Shown piece by piece: positions 40,979 to 51,692 of a stretch of DNA of 64,000 bases (positions are counted from its first letter, which is position 1; each line of letters begins with the position of its first letter). The position numbers were made by a program, and so were the translations under genes. The stretch is taken from positions 1 to 64,000 of the forward strand of contig JAUIJZ010000003.1 in the NCBI GenBank assembly GCA_030430715.1, in the 5' to 3' direction. The notes beneath the pieces are model-generated. The model saw only the letters and a list, made by a program, of their open reading frames with translations, had not been told where the DNA came from and searched no databases. Source of the DNA: Alphaproteobacteria bacterium. Lineage in GTDB: Bacteria > Pseudomonadota > Alphaproteobacteria > Caulobacterales > Aquidulcibacteraceae.

Positions 40979-42050
40979 GGCGCTGGGACGCCTGCTTCAC
41001 GAAACCGGCTTTGACGCCGCTGAGCGCGCGCCCTTGGCGGGCGATGCCTCCACGCGCCGCTATGAACGGCTGCGGCTCGGGGATCGCCGCGCCATTCTGA
41101 TGGACGCGCCCAAGAGCGCCGAGAGCGCGCCGTGCCCGCCGGGCGCGACGCCCGCTGAACGCCGCACGATGGGATGGAACGCGACGTCGCGCCTGGCGGC
41201 GTCGCGTGTGGAGGCGTTCATCGCCATTGCCGGCTATCTCGAAACCTTGGGGCTGGCTTCGCCCGAAATTTACGGCGCCGATTGCGACGCCGGCTATGCG
41301 GTCATCGAGGATCTGGGCGATGGCCTGTTCGCCAATGTCATTCCCGGAGGGGCTGATGAAGTCACGCTCTACGAGGAAGCCGCGCGCGTGCTCGCGCATG
41401 TGCACGCTAGCGAGCCCCCAAAACAGCTGAGCGGCAAAGCTGGCGCGATATGGCCGCTGCTGGATTATGACGCGCTTGCGCTTGAGGTGAACGCCGATTT
41501 GTTCGTCGAATGGCTGCCGCGCGCCGCCGACGTGCGCATTGACGACGCCGCCCGCGCGCGCTGGGAAAAAATCCGCGATGCGTTGATCGTCAAGGCGCTG
41601 GGGTTCCAGCGCGCCTTCACGATCCGCGATTATCACGCCGAGAATTTGCTTTGGCTGCCCGAGCGCGAAGGGCTCAAGCGCGTTGGCCTGCTGGATTTCC
41701 AGGATGCGTTGCGCGGCTGGCGCGCATGGGATTTTTCCATGCTGCTGCACGACGCGCGCCGCGATGTGAGCCCGGCCGCGCAAGAAGCCGCCATCCGCAC
41801 CTATCTCGAAACCACGGGCGCTGGCGAAGCCGAATTCCGCCGTGAACTCGCCGTGCTCGGCGCGCTCAATTCCATGCGTATCCTCGGCATCTTCGCGCGC
41901 CTTGCGGGGCGCGACGGCAAGGAGCGCTATCTTTCCTTCATGCCGCGCATGTGGGGCCATCTCGCGGCCACGCTTGAGCATCCCGCGCTTGCCGACGCAT
42001 CGGCATTCGTGAGCGAGGTCGCGCGGCCCTATGTGGAGCGCGCCGCATGA
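40965..42050 (+). CDS. amgK: Aminoglycoside phosphotransferase-fold sugar kinase, AmgK type
   Basis: 361 residues if begun at the TTG at 40965, preceded by GGAGAG; an ATG at 40917 would add 16 residues inside tsaE. APH-fold motifs: DASTRRYERL, VIEDLGDGLFA, catalytic RDYHAENLLWLPE and metal-binding LLDFQDALRG. With MurU this enzyme forms the peptidoglycan-recycling route that makes UDP-MurNAc from MurNAc and bypasses fosfomycin-sensitive MurA. It is coupled to murU by ATGA, as in other alphaproteobacteria. Confidence 0.87.
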   Translation: MTRSEALGRLLHETGFDAAERAPLAGDASTRRYERLRLGDRRAILMDAPKSAESAPCPPGATPAERRTMGWNATSRLAASRVEAFIAIAGYLETLGLASPEIYGADCDAGYAVIEDLGDGLFANVIPGGADEVTLYEEAARVLAHVHASEPPKQLSGKAGAIWPLLDYDALALEVNADLFVEWLPRAADVRIDDAARARWEKIRDALIVKALGFQRAFTIRDYHAENLLWLPEREGLKRVGLLDFQDALRGWRAWDFSMLLHDARRDVSPAAQEAAIRTYLETTGAGEAEFRRELAVLGALNSMRILGIFARLAGRDGKERYLSFMPRMWGHLAATLEHPALADASAFVSEVARPYVERAA

Positions 42051-42766
42051 CGACGACGCCGGAAACAGCCATGGTGCTCGCCGCCGGTCTTGGCACGCGC
42101 ATGCGTCCGCTGACGAACGATAGGCCCAAGGCGCTGGTCAGCGTGCGCGGCCGCGTGCTGATCGATCATGTGCTCGACCGTCTGGTCGATGCCGACGTGA
42201 AGCGCGCTGTGGTCAATGTGCACGCCTTCGCCGACCTGCTGGAAGCGCATTTAAAACGCCGCACCGACATCGAGATTGTCATTTCCGATGAGCGCGCGCG
42301 TTTGATGGAAACCGGTGGTGGTTTGAAGCAGGCGCGACCGCTGCTTGGCGACGATCCAATCGTTATTTGCAATATCGATTCCGTGTGGGACGAGCCGAGC
42401 GGTTCGGCCATTGCGCGGCTGGCGCGTGGATTTGATCCTTCGCGTATGGGCGCGCGGCTGATGCTGGCGGCGATGGATGCGCAGCTTGGCTATGAAGCCG
42501 ATGGCGATTTCTTCATGGGCGAAGATGGCGCGCTGATGTTTCGCGATAACATGCCGCACAGCCCTTGGGCCTATATGGGCGCGCAGATCGTCGATCCCGC
42601 CATTGTCGATCCTGAACCGCTGGAGCCGTTTTCGTTCATGCGCATTTGGCGGCGATTGCAGAAAGAAGGGCGCCTTTATGGCGGGCCGCTCGGCGGTTTC
42701 TGGATGCATGTCGGCGATCCGGTTTCGCGCGAGCAGGCTGAAGCGCGGCTCGCGACGGCGGCGTGA
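42047..42766 (+). CDS. murU: N-acetylmuramate-1-phosphate uridylyltransferase MurU
   Basis: 239 residues. Nucleotidyltransferase start AMVLAAGLGTRMRPLTNDRPKAL, then NIDSVWDEP and FWMHVGDP. In context with amgK, the product is assigned as MurU, which forms UDP-MurNAc from MurNAc-1-phosphate in cell-wall recycling; related NTPases activating glucose- or mannose-1-phosphate look similar, and the amgK neighbour decides. Overlaps amgK by four bases and addB by one. Confidence 0.87.
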   Translation: MTTTPETAMVLAAGLGTRMRPLTNDRPKALVSVRGRVLIDHVLDRLVDADVKRAVVNVHAFADLLEAHLKRRTDIEIVISDERARLMETGGGLKQARPLLGDDPIVICNIDSVWDEPSGSAIARLARGFDPSRMGARLMLAAMDAQLGYEADGDFFMGEDGALMFRDNMPHSPWAYMGAQIVDPAIVDPEPLEPFSFMRIWRRLQKEGRLYGGPLGGFWMHVGDPVSREQAEARLATAA

Positions 42767-45672
42767 TGAAGGCGGGGCTGTTTGACGGCCCGGCGCCGCG
42801 CGTGCTCGCTGCGCCGGCCTCGGCGGCTTTCCTCGATGAACTCGCGGATGCGATGACTGGCGCGCTCTATGCGCCGGAAAATCCGTTCGCGCTGTCCGAT
42901 GCGCTTGTGCTCTTGCCGAACCGTCGCGCCGCGCGCGGGCTGATGGATGCCTTCGCCAAGCGGCTTGGCGGCGCCGCGCTTCTGCCGGCGATCCGCCCGC
43001 TCGGCGATCCCGCGCTCGACGACGATCCCGATGTCTGGGGCGCGAGCCCGCTCGATCTGGAAACGCCGCCCGCGATCGACGCCACGCGTCAGCGCATGGA
43101 ATTGGCGGCGCTGATCCGCAGGCGCACGAAGGCCGAGGGCGGGGTGGAAGATCCCGCGCGTGCGCTCGCGCTGGCCGATGAATTGCGCAAACTGATGGAA
43201 AGCGCCGCCGCGGTGGAGCGCGTGCATTGGGAACGGCTGCGCAGCTTGGTCGAGCAAGCTGAACTCGCACGTCATTGGGAAGCGAGCGCGCAATTCTTGG
43301 AGATCATCGCGCGCTATTGGCCCGAGCGTTTGAAGGCCGATGGCCTTGCCGATCCGGGCGCGCGCCGCGCCGCGCTGCTGATCGCGCTGGCGCGGGAGTG
43401 GGAAGCCAATCCGCCGGATCGTCCCATCATCATCGCCGGGTCCACGGGGTCGATCTACGCCACGCGCGTTTTGATGCGCGCGGTGTCGCGCTTGCCGCGC
43501 GGCGTTGTGGTTTTGCCGGGCCTTGATTTCGATCTCGATGACGGCGCCTGGGATGCGGTGCGCGATCAGCATCCGCAATTTGCGCTGAAAGAAACGCTGA
43601 CCGCGCTCGGCGTTGATCGCAGCGAGACGCGCTCGTTCGGCGGGGAAGATACGCGCGGGCGCGCGCGGCGGATGTTGTTGCGCGAGGCGCTGGCGCCGCC
43701 GGAAAAAACCGCGGACTGGCTCGCCCGTCTGCAAGCGGCGGGCGGCGCGGATTTTGTCGCTTCGGGCGCGGCGGGCGTGCGGCTGCTGGAAGCGGCGACC
43801 GAAGAGGAGGAAGCTGGGGCCATCGCGCTTCTGTTGCGCGAAGCGCTGGAAACGCCGGGCCGCACGGCGGCGCTGGTGACGCCCGATGTCGGCCTTGCGC
43901 GCCGCGTGGAGGCGAAGCTGGCGCGCTGGACGATCGAGCCTGTGATCTCGCACGGCATGCCGTTGCGCGAAACCGAAGCGGGTTCGTTGATCGCGCTTTT
44001 GTGCGAGCTCGCGCGCGACGAAAGCGAACCGGTCGCGCTCGCGGCTTTGCTAAAGCATCCTCGCGTCACCATTGCTGACGATACGCGCACGTTGGCGCGG
44101 CTTGAACACAAGGTGCTGCGCGGGCCGCGCCGGCACAATTCGCTGCAAGAGCTGATCAAGCTCGAAGATCTGGAGAAGCAGCCGCAGGCGCGCGCGATTG
44201 CCGAAAGCATTGAAGCCGCGCTCACGCCGCTCACGGCGTTGATGACGCAAGCGCAGGCCAGTCTCGCGGACTTTGCCGATGCACTGACGCAAGCCGCTGA
44301 AGCCGCCACGAAGGGCGGCGTTTGGCGCGAGGCGGACGGTGAGAACGCAGCGGGGCTGCTCCGCGAAGCCATCGAACACGGCGCAGAATTGGGGCCCATG
44401 CCGCCTTGGGTCGCGCCGCGCGTGCTGATGGAGTTGCTCAATGCGCGCGAGGCGCCGCCTCCACGCGGCGGCGATCCGCGCATCGCCATCTGGGGCCCGC
44501 TCGAAGCACGCTTGCAGCGGCGCGATCTCATGATCCTCGGCAGCCTCAATGAAGGCGTATGGCCGGCCGCGCCCGGCGACGATCCGTTTTTATCGCGCAC
44601 CATGCGCGACACGCTCGGTCTGCCGTCAGTCGATCAGCGCATCGGTCTTGCCGCGCACGATTTCGCACAACTCGCCAGCGCGTCCGAAGTGGTGATGACG
44701 CGCGCTTTGCGCCGTGAAGGCTCGCCGACACTCGCATCGCGCTGGTTGTGGCGGCTTAAAACACTGGCCGAAGGCGCTAAGGCGGAATTGCAAGGCGCGC
44801 CGGAAGTGCTCTCTTGGGCGCAGGCGCTGCACGCGCCGGAAACGCAACGCAGCCCGCGCGTGCCGCGCCCCAAGCCGCCCGCCAACGAACGCATCAAACG
44901 GATCAGCGTCACACAGGTCGAAACGCTGATCCGCGATCCTTACGCGGTTTACGCGCGCCGCATCCTTGGGCTTGAGTCTCTCAAGCCGATCGGCGCCCCG
45001 CCTGGCCCGCAAGAGCGCGGCACCGCCGTGCACCGCGCCATTGAGCGCTTCGAAGACGGCGCGGATTCCGCGTTGCTGCTCGACTTGCTCGACGAAGAAT
45101 TACGCCGCAATGGCATCCCGCCCGAACGCCGCGCCGCCGAGCGCGCGCGCCTTGCAATTTCCGTTGAAGTCTTGCTGCGCTGGTTCGCAGAACGCCGCGC
45201 GCTTGGCGTGGAAGTCTATCGCGAACGCAAAGGCGTGATGGATGTCGAAGGCGTGCAGCTTTCCGGCGTGGCGGACCGTATCGAGATCGCCGAAGGGCAT
45301 GCCGGTATTTTCGATTTCAAAACCGGCGCGCCCGCCACGAAGGGGCAGGTCGAGTCCGGCCTCGCGCCGCAATTGTCACTCGAAGCGGCGATGCTGCGGC
45401 GGGGCGCATTCAAAGACGTGCCCGCCGCCATCGCTACCGAGCTGTCTTATTGGCGCTTCGGCAATGCCGATCCCGCACCGAAGCCGCTTGCGCTGGACGC
45501 CGATGCGGAAGGGGAAAAGGCGCTCTCCGCATTACGCGGCCTGCTGCAGCGCTATGCCGAAGCGGACCAGCCGTTTTTGTCCAAGCCGCGCGTGCAATTC
45601 ATCAAGCCCTACACCGAATACGACCACCTCGCGCGCCGCAAGGAATGGGCCGATGCGGAGGGCGATGAATGA
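42766..45672 (+). CDS. addB: Double-strand break repair protein AddB
   Basis: 968 residues from the ATG at 42766 (a GTG one codon earlier is also possible). Features: ALVLLPNRRAARGLMDAF near the start; GGDPRIAIWGPLEARLQRRDLMILGSLNEGVWP in the middle; and a C-terminal PD-(D/E)XK nuclease with GTAVHRAIERFED and AGIFDFKTG. AddAB is the alphaproteobacterial counterpart of RecBCD, resecting broken ends to Chi for RecA. Overlaps murU (1 base) and addA (ATGA). Confidence 0.92.
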   Translation: MKAGLFDGPAPRVLAAPASAAFLDELADAMTGALYAPENPFALSDALVLLPNRRAARGLMDAFAKRLGGAALLPAIRPLGDPALDDDPDVWGASPLDLETPPAIDATRQRMELAALIRRRTKAEGGVEDPARALALADELRKLMESAAAVERVHWERLRSLVEQAELARHWEASAQFLEIIARYWPERLKADGLADPGARRAALLIALAREWEANPPDRPIIIAGSTGSIYATRVLMRAVSRLPRGVVVLPGLDFDLDDGAWDAVRDQHPQFALKETLTALGVDRSETRSFGGEDTRGRARRMLLREALAPPEKTADWLARLQAAGGADFVASGAAGVRLLEAATEEEEAGAIALLLREALETPGRTAALVTPDVGLARRVEAKLARWTIEPVISHGMPLRETEAGSLIALLCELARDESEPVALAALLKHPRVTIADDTRTLARLEHKVLRGPRRHNSLQELIKLEDLEKQPQARAIAESIEAALTPLTALMTQAQASLADFADALTQAAEAATKGGVWREADGENAAGLLREAIEHGAELGPMPPWVAPRVLMELLNAREAPPPRGGDPRIAIWGPLEARLQRRDLMILGSLNEGVWPAAPGDDPFLSRTMRDTLGLPSVDQRIGLAAHDFAQLASASEVVMTRALRREGSPTLASRWLWRLKTLAEGAKAELQGAPEVLSWAQALHAPETQRSPRVPRPKPPANERIKRISVTQVETLIRDPYAVYARRILGLESLKPIGAPPGPQERGTAVHRAIERFEDGADSALLLDLLDEELRRNGIPPERRAAERARLAISVEVLLRWFAERRALGVEVYRERKGVMDVEGVQLSGVADRIEIAEGHAGIFDFKTGAPATKGQVESGLAPQLSLEAAMLRRGAFKDVPAAIATELSYWRFGNADPAPKPLALDADAEGEKALSALRGLLQRYAEADQPFLSKPRVQFIKPYTEYDHLARRKEWADAEGDE

Positions 45673-48600
45673 GTTCACGCGCGCTCCGTCAGGCCTATGA
45701 AAGCCAGCGCATCGCCGCCGATCCGATGCGCTCGGTGTTCGTCACGGCCAATGCCGGCTCCGGCAAAACCAAGGTTCTGGTCGATCGCATCGCGCGGCTA
45801 TTGCTTGAAGGCTCGGAGCCATCGGCCTTTTTGTGCATCACTTATACAAAGGCCGCCGCCGCGGAGATGCAGCGGCGCCTGTTTGAGCGCCTCGGCAAAT
45901 GGTGCGTCGCCGACGATGCAACGCTGGCCGACGACCTTGAAAAGCTGGGCGCGCCCGGTGCGAATTTCAGCCGTGCGCGCGAATTGTTCGCGCGAGCGCT
46001 TGAATCGCCCGGTGGTCTGAAAATCCAGACCATCCATGCGTTTTGCGAAAGGCTGCTGGCGCGGTTTCCACTTGAAGCCGGCGTGCCGCCCGGCTTTGAC
46101 ATTGCTGACGAAGCCCGCGCCGCCGCCTTGCTTGCCCAAGCCCGCGCTGATGCCGCGCTCGCGCCCGATGCGCCGGTGCATGCGTTCCGCCGTTTCGCCA
46201 CGCGCCTGCATGGCGAGGCGTTGGAGCGTCTGCTCGACCGGCTGGCGCTGCGGCGCGCCGATTTTCACCGCTATGCATTGAAACATGACAATGCGGTGTT
46301 CGCGGATGCGGCGATTAAAAACCGTCACGGCGTCCGCCAGAGCGCCGAGGATTTCGCGCGCGATTTCATTGCAAGGCAGGATTGGGACGGTTTGCGCGGC
46401 GCGGCTGCGCAATTGCGGGAAGGCAGCGCCAACGATCAGAAAGGCGCGGAGCGTCTGCAGAATGTGCTCGATTGTGTGGATCGCGGCGAAGACATTTTTG
46501 CGGCGTGTTTCGCGTTCGCGTTCAAAACGGACGGCGATCCGCGCAGCGCCTTCGCGACCAAAGCGACGAAAACGGCGCATCCCATGATTGAGCAATTGCT
46601 CACGCGCTTCGCCGACAATGTCTGCGAGGCGCGTGACACGTTCAACGCTATCGAGCGCGCCGAGGACGCCGCCGCCGCGCTGGCGCTCGCGCTGAAGCTC
46701 GACCAAGCCTATGGAGCGGCCAAGCATCGCGGCGGCGTATTGGATTTCGAGGATCTGATTGAACATGCCCAGGCCTTGCTGCACCGCTCCGATGCGGCGC
46801 CTTGGGTGCTGTACAAGCTTGATGGCGGGCTCGATCACATCCTGATCGATGAGGGCCAGGACACAAGCCCCGCGCAATGGGATCTGATCGCGCCATTGCA
46901 GGAAGAGTTTTTTTCTGGCGCCGGCGCGCGCGCAAAGCTGCGCACGATCTTCGCGGTCGGCGATCCCAAGCAAAGCATTTACGGCTTTCAGGGCGCCGAT
47001 CCAGCGCGGTTTCTCAGCGAAAGCCAGGCGCTTGAAAAACGTGCACGGCGGGCCAAGCAAATCTTTTCCGCGCCCGATTTGCTCACCTCGTTCCGCACCA
47101 CGCCGGAAGTGTTGCAAGCCGTCGATGCAGTATTTGCGGCGCGCCCGCTCATTGCCGCCGCGCCGGGGCGCCATGATGTCATCGAGCACCTGGCCGCGCG
47201 CGCGAACGAGCATGGGAGCGTCGAGGTTTGGCCGTTTGTGCAGCGGCCCCAGGCGGATCAAGGCGGCCCATGGGATGCGCCCATGGATGTCGAATATGGC
47301 GCGACCGTGCACGCCGTCCTGGCAAAGCAAATCGCCGAGCGCATCAAAGCTATGATCAATGCGCGCGAGGCGGTCTGGGACAAGGGCGTCCAGCGCGCCA
47401 TGCATGCGGGCGATGTGCTGGCGTTGGTGCGTACGCGTGGGCCGCTGTTCCGCGAACTGATCAAGGCGTTCAAGCGCGAGGGGCTGCCGGTTGCGGGCGC
47501 CGATCGCATGACGTTGCGCGACGAACTCGCGGTTGAAGATTGCCTTGCCTTGATGCGCGTGGCGCTCGATCCGGCGGATGATCTCTCGCTTGCGTGCGTG
47601 CTCAAGGGGCCGTGGTGCGATCTCGACGATGATGACAACGATCTGTTTCCGCTCGCTTATGGGCGCGACAAGGGCGAGACCTTGCTGGATCGCCTCAACG
47701 CCAGCACTGACAAAAAGTATGCGCATGCACAGAGCTTCATTGCCGAATTGATCGCGCGGCGCGGCGGCGATCCTTTTTCCTTCCTCGCCTGGGCGCTGGA
47801 AGGCGTGCATGACGGCGTTGCCGGATGGCGGCGCGTGCTGACGCGGCTGGGGCTCGAGGCGCGCGACCCGCTTGAAGAATTGCTGCAGCGCGCGCTTAAG
47901 CCTTCGACCCATGCCGCCGCTTCCTTGCAGCGCTTTCTCTATGAGATTGAAGTCGATGCAGGGCAGGTAAAGCGCGAATTGGAAGCCGAAACCGGCGCCG
48001 TGCGGGTGATGACGGTGCATGGCGCCAAGGGGCTCGAAGCGCCGGTGGTCATTCTACCGGACAGCACCGGCGATGTGAGCGACAAGCCCGATGACGGCCT
48101 GATGTTCGACGATGCGGGCGAGCCATACGTTTCGTTCCGCAGCAAGGAGGACGATTCCGCAGTCTCCGCCGCACGCGCCGCGCACGAAGCGCGCATGCTC
48201 TCCGAACATTGGCGCTTGCTCTATGTGGCGATGACGCGCGCGCGTGACCGCCTGATTGTTTGCGGCGTGCAATATGGCGGTTCAACCGCTGGCGAATCCG
48301 AAGTGAGCTGGCGCGCGGCGACAGAAGATGCCCTCCGCACGCTTGGCGCCGAGGCATGTGATACGCCGGCGGGTGAGGGCTTGCGTCTGGGAAGCTCGGC
48401 AACGGCCGAAGCGCTGACGCCGCCCGTCATCGAACGCGTGCGCGCGCCTGCCTGGGCGTCGGCGCCCGTCACGCCAGGCGCGCCATTGCGCAGCGCAGCG
48501 CCGTCACGCGCCGCGCATGCCGATCCTTTATTGTTTTCGCCACGCGGCGACGGGCAAAAGCGCTTCCGTCGCGGGCGGCTGATCCACGGGCTGTTGCAGC

Positions 48601-49061
48601 GTTTGCCCGATGTGGCGGCCGAAGCGCGCGCCGAGGCCGCGCGCAATTGGCTGCTGCGCCAATCGGTCGATGCGGACGAAGCCGAAACGCTGGCCGGCGA
48701 GGCGCTGCGCGTCATTGAAGATGTACGTTTTGCGTCCTTGTTCGGCCCGGCAAGCCGGGGCGAAACCCCCATTATCGGCGCCGCCGCGGGGCGGGCCGTG
48801 CGCGGCATCGTCGATCGCCTCGCCGTCGATGAGACGCGCGTCATGGTGCTCGATTTCAAGACGGATCGTCCCGCGCCGCTGGAGGCCGAGCAAGCGCCCG
48901 CCGCATATGTTTTGCAGATGGCGCTCTATCGCGAAGTGCTGCGCAACATTTTTCCCGGGCGGGCCGTTTCCTGCGCGCTGCTGTGGACAGAGGCGCCCCG
49001 CCTGACGCCGCTCTCCGATCGCCAATTGGACGATGCGCTGGCGCAATGGGCGCAAGGTTGA
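45669..49061 (+). CDS. addA: Double-strand break repair helicase AddA
   Basis: 1130 residues, a typical AddA. UvrD-type motifs: I TANAGSGKTKVLVDRI (about 24-39); Ia CITYTKAAAAEM; II LIDEGQDTSPAQWDL (about 394-408); III AVGDPKQSIYGFQGADP; V/VI VMTVHGAKGLEAPVVILP and LLYVAMTRARDRLI. The C-terminal nuclease has VMVLDFKTDRP at about 1060. Start overlaps the addB stop (ATGA). A 740-codon antisense ORF inside it is a composition shadow. Confidence 0.94.
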   Translation: MSSRALRQAYESQRIAADPMRSVFVTANAGSGKTKVLVDRIARLLLEGSEPSAFLCITYTKAAAAEMQRRLFERLGKWCVADDATLADDLEKLGAPGANFSRARELFARALESPGGLKIQTIHAFCERLLARFPLEAGVPPGFDIADEARAAALLAQARADAALAPDAPVHAFRRFATRLHGEALERLLDRLALRRADFHRYALKHDNAVFADAAIKNRHGVRQSAEDFARDFIARQDWDGLRGAAAQLREGSANDQKGAERLQNVLDCVDRGEDIFAACFAFAFKTDGDPRSAFATKATKTAHPMIEQLLTRFADNVCEARDTFNAIERAEDAAAALALALKLDQAYGAAKHRGGVLDFEDLIEHAQALLHRSDAAPWVLYKLDGGLDHILIDEGQDTSPAQWDLIAPLQEEFFSGAGARAKLRTIFAVGDPKQSIYGFQGADPARFLSESQALEKRARRAKQIFSAPDLLTSFRTTPEVLQAVDAVFAARPLIAAAPGRHDVIEHLAARANEHGSVEVWPFVQRPQADQGGPWDAPMDVEYGATVHAVLAKQIAERIKAMINAREAVWDKGVQRAMHAGDVLALVRTRGPLFRELIKAFKREGLPVAGADRMTLRDELAVEDCLALMRVALDPADDLSLACVLKGPWCDLDDDDNDLFPLAYGRDKGETLLDRLNASTDKKYAHAQSFIAELIARRGGDPFSFLAWALEGVHDGVAGWRRVLTRLGLEARDPLEELLQRALKPSTHAAASLQRFLYEIEVDAGQVKRELEAETGAVRVMTVHGAKGLEAPVVILPDSTGDVSDKPDDGLMFDDAGEPYVSFRSKEDDSAVSAARAAHEARMLSEHWRLLYVAMTRARDRLIVCGVQYGGSTAGESEVSWRAATEDALRTLGAEACDTPAGEGLRLGSSATAEALTPPVIERVRAPAWASAPVTPGAPLRSAAPSRAAHADPLLFSPRGDGQKRFRRGRLIHGLLQRLPDVAAEARAEAARNWLLRQSVDADEAETLAGEALRVIEDVRFASLFGPASRGETPIIGAAAGRAVRGIVDRLAVDETRVMVLDFKTDRPAPLEAEQAPAAYVLQMALYREVLRNIFPGRAVSCALLWTEAPRLTPLSDRQLDDALAQWAQG

Positions 49062-49119
49062 AACCGGCGCCATTCCCACCTAAATCGGCCCCACAATCCA
49101 ATGCGTGAGGAGATGCCAC

Positions 49120-49440
49120 GTGGCCACCACCAAGATCTCGGACGATAGTTTCGAAGCCGATGTGCTGAAGTCCGGCACGCCAGTGCTTGTGGATTTCTGG
49201 GCGGAATGGTGCGGTCCGTGTAAGCAGATCGGCCCGGCGCTGGAAGAGATCGCCAACGAAATGGGCGATCGCGTTACCGTGGCCAAGCTGAACATCGACG
49301 AAAACCCGATGACGCCCGGCCGCTACGGCGTGCGCGGCATCCCGACCCTGATGGTGTTCAAGGACGGCAAGGTCGCCGCCACCAAGGTCGGCGCGATGCC
49401 GAAATCGAAGATCGTCGAGTGGCTGAACGAGGCCGTCTAA
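49120..49440 (+). CDS. trxA: Thioredoxin
   Basis: 106 residues from the GTG at 49120, with GAGGAG seven bases upstream; an earlier in-frame GTG at 49105 lies before that site. Active site WCGPC ([16 protein letters not shown]) and cis-Pro [11 protein letters not shown] are intact. Cytosolic dithiol reductant. It follows addA after 58 bp and converges on folC, the two stops overlapping by four bases. Confidence 0.94.
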   Translation: MATTKISDDSFEADVLKSGTPVLVDFWAEWCGPCKQIGPALEEIANEMGDRVTVAKLNIDENPMTPGRYGVRGIPTLMVFKDGKVAATKVGAMPKSKIVEWLNEAV

Positions 49441-50723
49441 GCGGTCTCCGCCGCCAGCGCTTCGGCGGCGATCAGCAACGATCCACAGATCAACACGCGC
49501 GGCGCGGGAAACTGCGCCGCGCTTTGCATGGCGGCGCCAAGCGTTGGCGCTATTGCGGCGCTGACGTCATGCTTGCGTGCAAGCGCCGCGATGTCTTCCG
49601 GCGCGATGTGCGCTTCGGCTAACGGCGCGGCGATAATGTGATCCACGCCGCGCGCGATTTCGGCAATGAACGCCGCCGCATCCTTGCGTTGACGCAGGCC
49701 GACAATGGCGACGTTCGCGCCGCCGCGCCGCGCTTTCATGTCGTTCAATGCGCGCGCCAGCGCTTGCGCGGCGTGTGCATTGTGCCCGCCATCGACCCAC
49801 AGCTCGCCGCCCATGGCGCGGATCGGCGCGCTCAAACTGCCGCGTGTCAGCGGCTGCAAACGCGCCGCCCAGCGCGCGCGCGACACACCATCCGCAAACG
49901 CATCGTCCGCCAGATTGAACGGCCCCGGCGCCAGAAACGCCGCGCACGCCAGGCCGGCATTGTCGATCTGATGCGCGCCATGCAAAGCGGGCAGGGGCAA
50001 ATCGAGCGCGCGCGTCTCCGTTTGAACAACGAGCCGCCCTTTGCTTTCGAACGCATCCCATTCGACGCCGCAACGGAACAGCGGCGCGCCGATCTCTTCG
50101 GCGCGCGCCTCGAGCACCGCCATCGCCTCCGGCGGCTGGCACGCGATCACTACGGGCGCATTAGGTTTGAGAATGCCGGCCTTGTGCGCGGCGATTTCCG
50201 TCAATGTCGCGCCTAAAGCGTCCTGATGGTCCAAGCCAATCGGTGTGATGATGGCGGCCGCGGGCGCTGCGATCACATTGGTGGAATCGTCGCGTCCACC
50301 CATGCCGGTTTCGAGCAGAACCAGGTCGGCAGGCGTTTCAGCGAAAAGCAGAAACGCCGCCGCGACCTGCGCATCGAATTGCGTGAGCGCAGAATCAATG
50401 CGCGCAATGCGCTCAGCAGCGTCGATCAACGCCGCATCGTTCGCAGTCTTGCCCGCAACGACGAAGCGTTCGTTCAGCGAAAACAGATGCGGCTTAGTGA
50501 AGGCGTGTAAGCTGAGGCCCGCCGCTTCCGCGATGGCGCGCATGAAGGCGATGGTCGAGCCTTTGCCGTTCGTGCCGGCGACATGGATAACAGGCGGGAG
50601 CTTGTTCTGCGGATTGCCGAGCGTGCTAAGCGCCGCGCGCAGCCGCGCGAGATCGAACGCTTTGCCGTGACCGAACTCAGGGCCGAACAGGGCTTCGAAG
50701 CGCTCGCGCGCCGCGTCGCGCAA
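49437..50723 (-). CDS. folC: Bifunctional folylpolyglutamate synthase/dihydrofolate synthase
   Basis: 428 residues from a TTG at 50723 that directly follows the accD stop (TAA-TTG). Mur-ligase fold: [14 protein letters not shown] (P-loop, about 47-60), [35 protein letters not shown] and [13 protein letters not shown]. It adds glutamate to dihydropteroate and folates. Last gene of trpF-trpB-trpA-accD-folC, the usual alphaproteobacterial order. Confidence 0.92.
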   Translation of the reverse strand: MRDAARERFEALFGPEFGHGKAFDLARLRAALSTLGNPQNKLPPVIHVAGTNGKGSTIAFMRAIAEAAGLSLHAFTKPHLFSLNERFVVAGKTANDAALIDAAERIARIDSALTQFDAQVAAAFLLFAETPADLVLLETGMGGRDDSTNVIAAPAAAIITPIGLDHQDALGATLTEIAAHKAGILKPNAPVVIACQPPEAMAVLEARAEEIGAPLFRCGVEWDAFESKGRLVVQTETRALDLPLPALHGAHQIDNAGLACAAFLAPGPFNLADDAFADGVSRARWAARLQPLTRGSLSAPIRAMGGELWVDGGHNAHAAQALARALNDMKARRGGANVAIVGLRQRKDAAAFIAEIARGVDHIIAAPLAEAHIAPEDIAALARKHDVSAAIAPTLGAAMQSAAQFPAPRVLICGSLLIAAEALAAETA

Positions 50724-51692
50724 TTATTCCGCCGCCTTGGCGCGCGCCGGCTTCGCCGTCTTGCGCTTGGCGGGCGCGGGCGTTTCCGGCGCGGCTTCTT
50801 CTTCCGGCTCCACATCGCTTGCGCCGCTCTGCGCCGCCGCGCTCTTGTGCATCAGCACGGAGAGCAGCGTCGAAACCGTGGCTTTCAGCTCGCGGCGGTC
50901 CACCACCATGTCGACCATGCCCTTATCGAGCAGATATTCCGAACGCTGGAAGCCTTCCGGCAACTTCTGGCGGATCGTGTTTTCGATCACGCGCGGTCCG
51001 GCGAAGCCGATCAACGCGCCCGGCTCGGCGATATGAATGTCGCCCAGCATTGCGTAGCTCGCGGTCACGCCGCCCGTGGTCGGATCGGCGAGCACGACAA
51101 TGTAGGGCAGGCCGGCTTCGTGCAGCGATTGGATCGCCAGCGTCGTGCGCGGCATCTGCATCAGCGAGAGGATGCCCTCCTGCATGCGCGCGCCGCCCGA
51201 AGACGTCACCACGATCATCGCCGCCTTACGCCGCAGCGCCGCTTCCGCCGCCGCAACGAAGGCTTCGCCGGCGGCCATGCCGAGCGAGCCGCCCATGAAT
51301 TCGAAATCTTGTACCAGAACCACTGTCGGCGCGCCGCCGATGCGGCCATAGCCGGCGGCCATGCAATCGTCGCGGCCAACCTTGAGGCGCGCGCCCTTCA
51401 GGCGGTCGACGTACTTCTTGTCGTCCTTGAACTTCAGCGGATCGGTCGCGACTTTCGGCAGCGTCAGTTTCTGCCACGCCGCATCGTCGAACATCTGCTT
51501 GAAACGCGCATCCGGACCGATGCGCATATGGAAGCCTGACGGCATCACCCAATGCGCCGCTTCCAGATCGGTGCGGTAGATCAATTCGCCCGAAAGCGGA
51601 TCCTTCACCCAAAGATTATCGGGCGTATCGCGCTTATCTTCCTCGGGCTTCTTCTTGAGTCCGGGCCGCGCGAAATTCGACAGCCAATTCAT
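50724..51692 (-). CDS. accD: Acetyl-CoA carboxylase carboxyltransferase subunit beta, without zinc-ribbon cysteines
   Basis: 322 residues. Carboxyltransferase motifs [50 protein letters not shown] and GFAGPRVIE are intact. The N-terminal zinc ribbon, normally four Cys in two CxxC pairs, reads [20 protein letters not shown] and [10 protein letters not shown], with no cysteine at all. The Ala/Lys-rich tail (residues 290-322) is not conserved. It partners AccA in malonyl-CoA synthesis. Coupled to trpA by ATGA. Confidence 0.93.
   Translation of the reverse strand: MNWLSNFARPGLKKKPEEDKRDTPDNLWVKDPLSGELIYRTDLEAAHWVMPSGFHMRIGPDARFKQMFDDAAWQKLTLPKVATDPLKFKDDKKYVDRLKGARLKVGRDDCMAAGYGRIGGAPTVVLVQDFEFMGGSLGMAAGEAFVAAAEAALRRKAAMIVVTSSGGARMQEGILSLMQMPRTTLAIQSLHEAGLPYIVVLADPTTGGVTASYAMLGDIHIAEPGALIGFAGPRVIENTIRQKLPEGFQRSEYLLDKGMVDMVVDRRELKATVSTLLSVLMHKSAAAQSGASDVEPEEEAAPETPAPAKRKTAKPARAKAAE

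Noticed and set aside
40311-41981. 556-codon minus-strand ORF
   Set aside because: Antisense to tsaE-amgK and overlapping the ferredoxin reductase; no recognisable domain.
42676-43953. 425-codon minus-strand ORF
   Set aside because: Antisense shadow of addB, rich in Arg and His with no motif.
45798-48020. 740-codon minus-strand ORF
   Set aside because: Antisense shadow of addA, whose helicase motifs are unmistakable on the plus strand.
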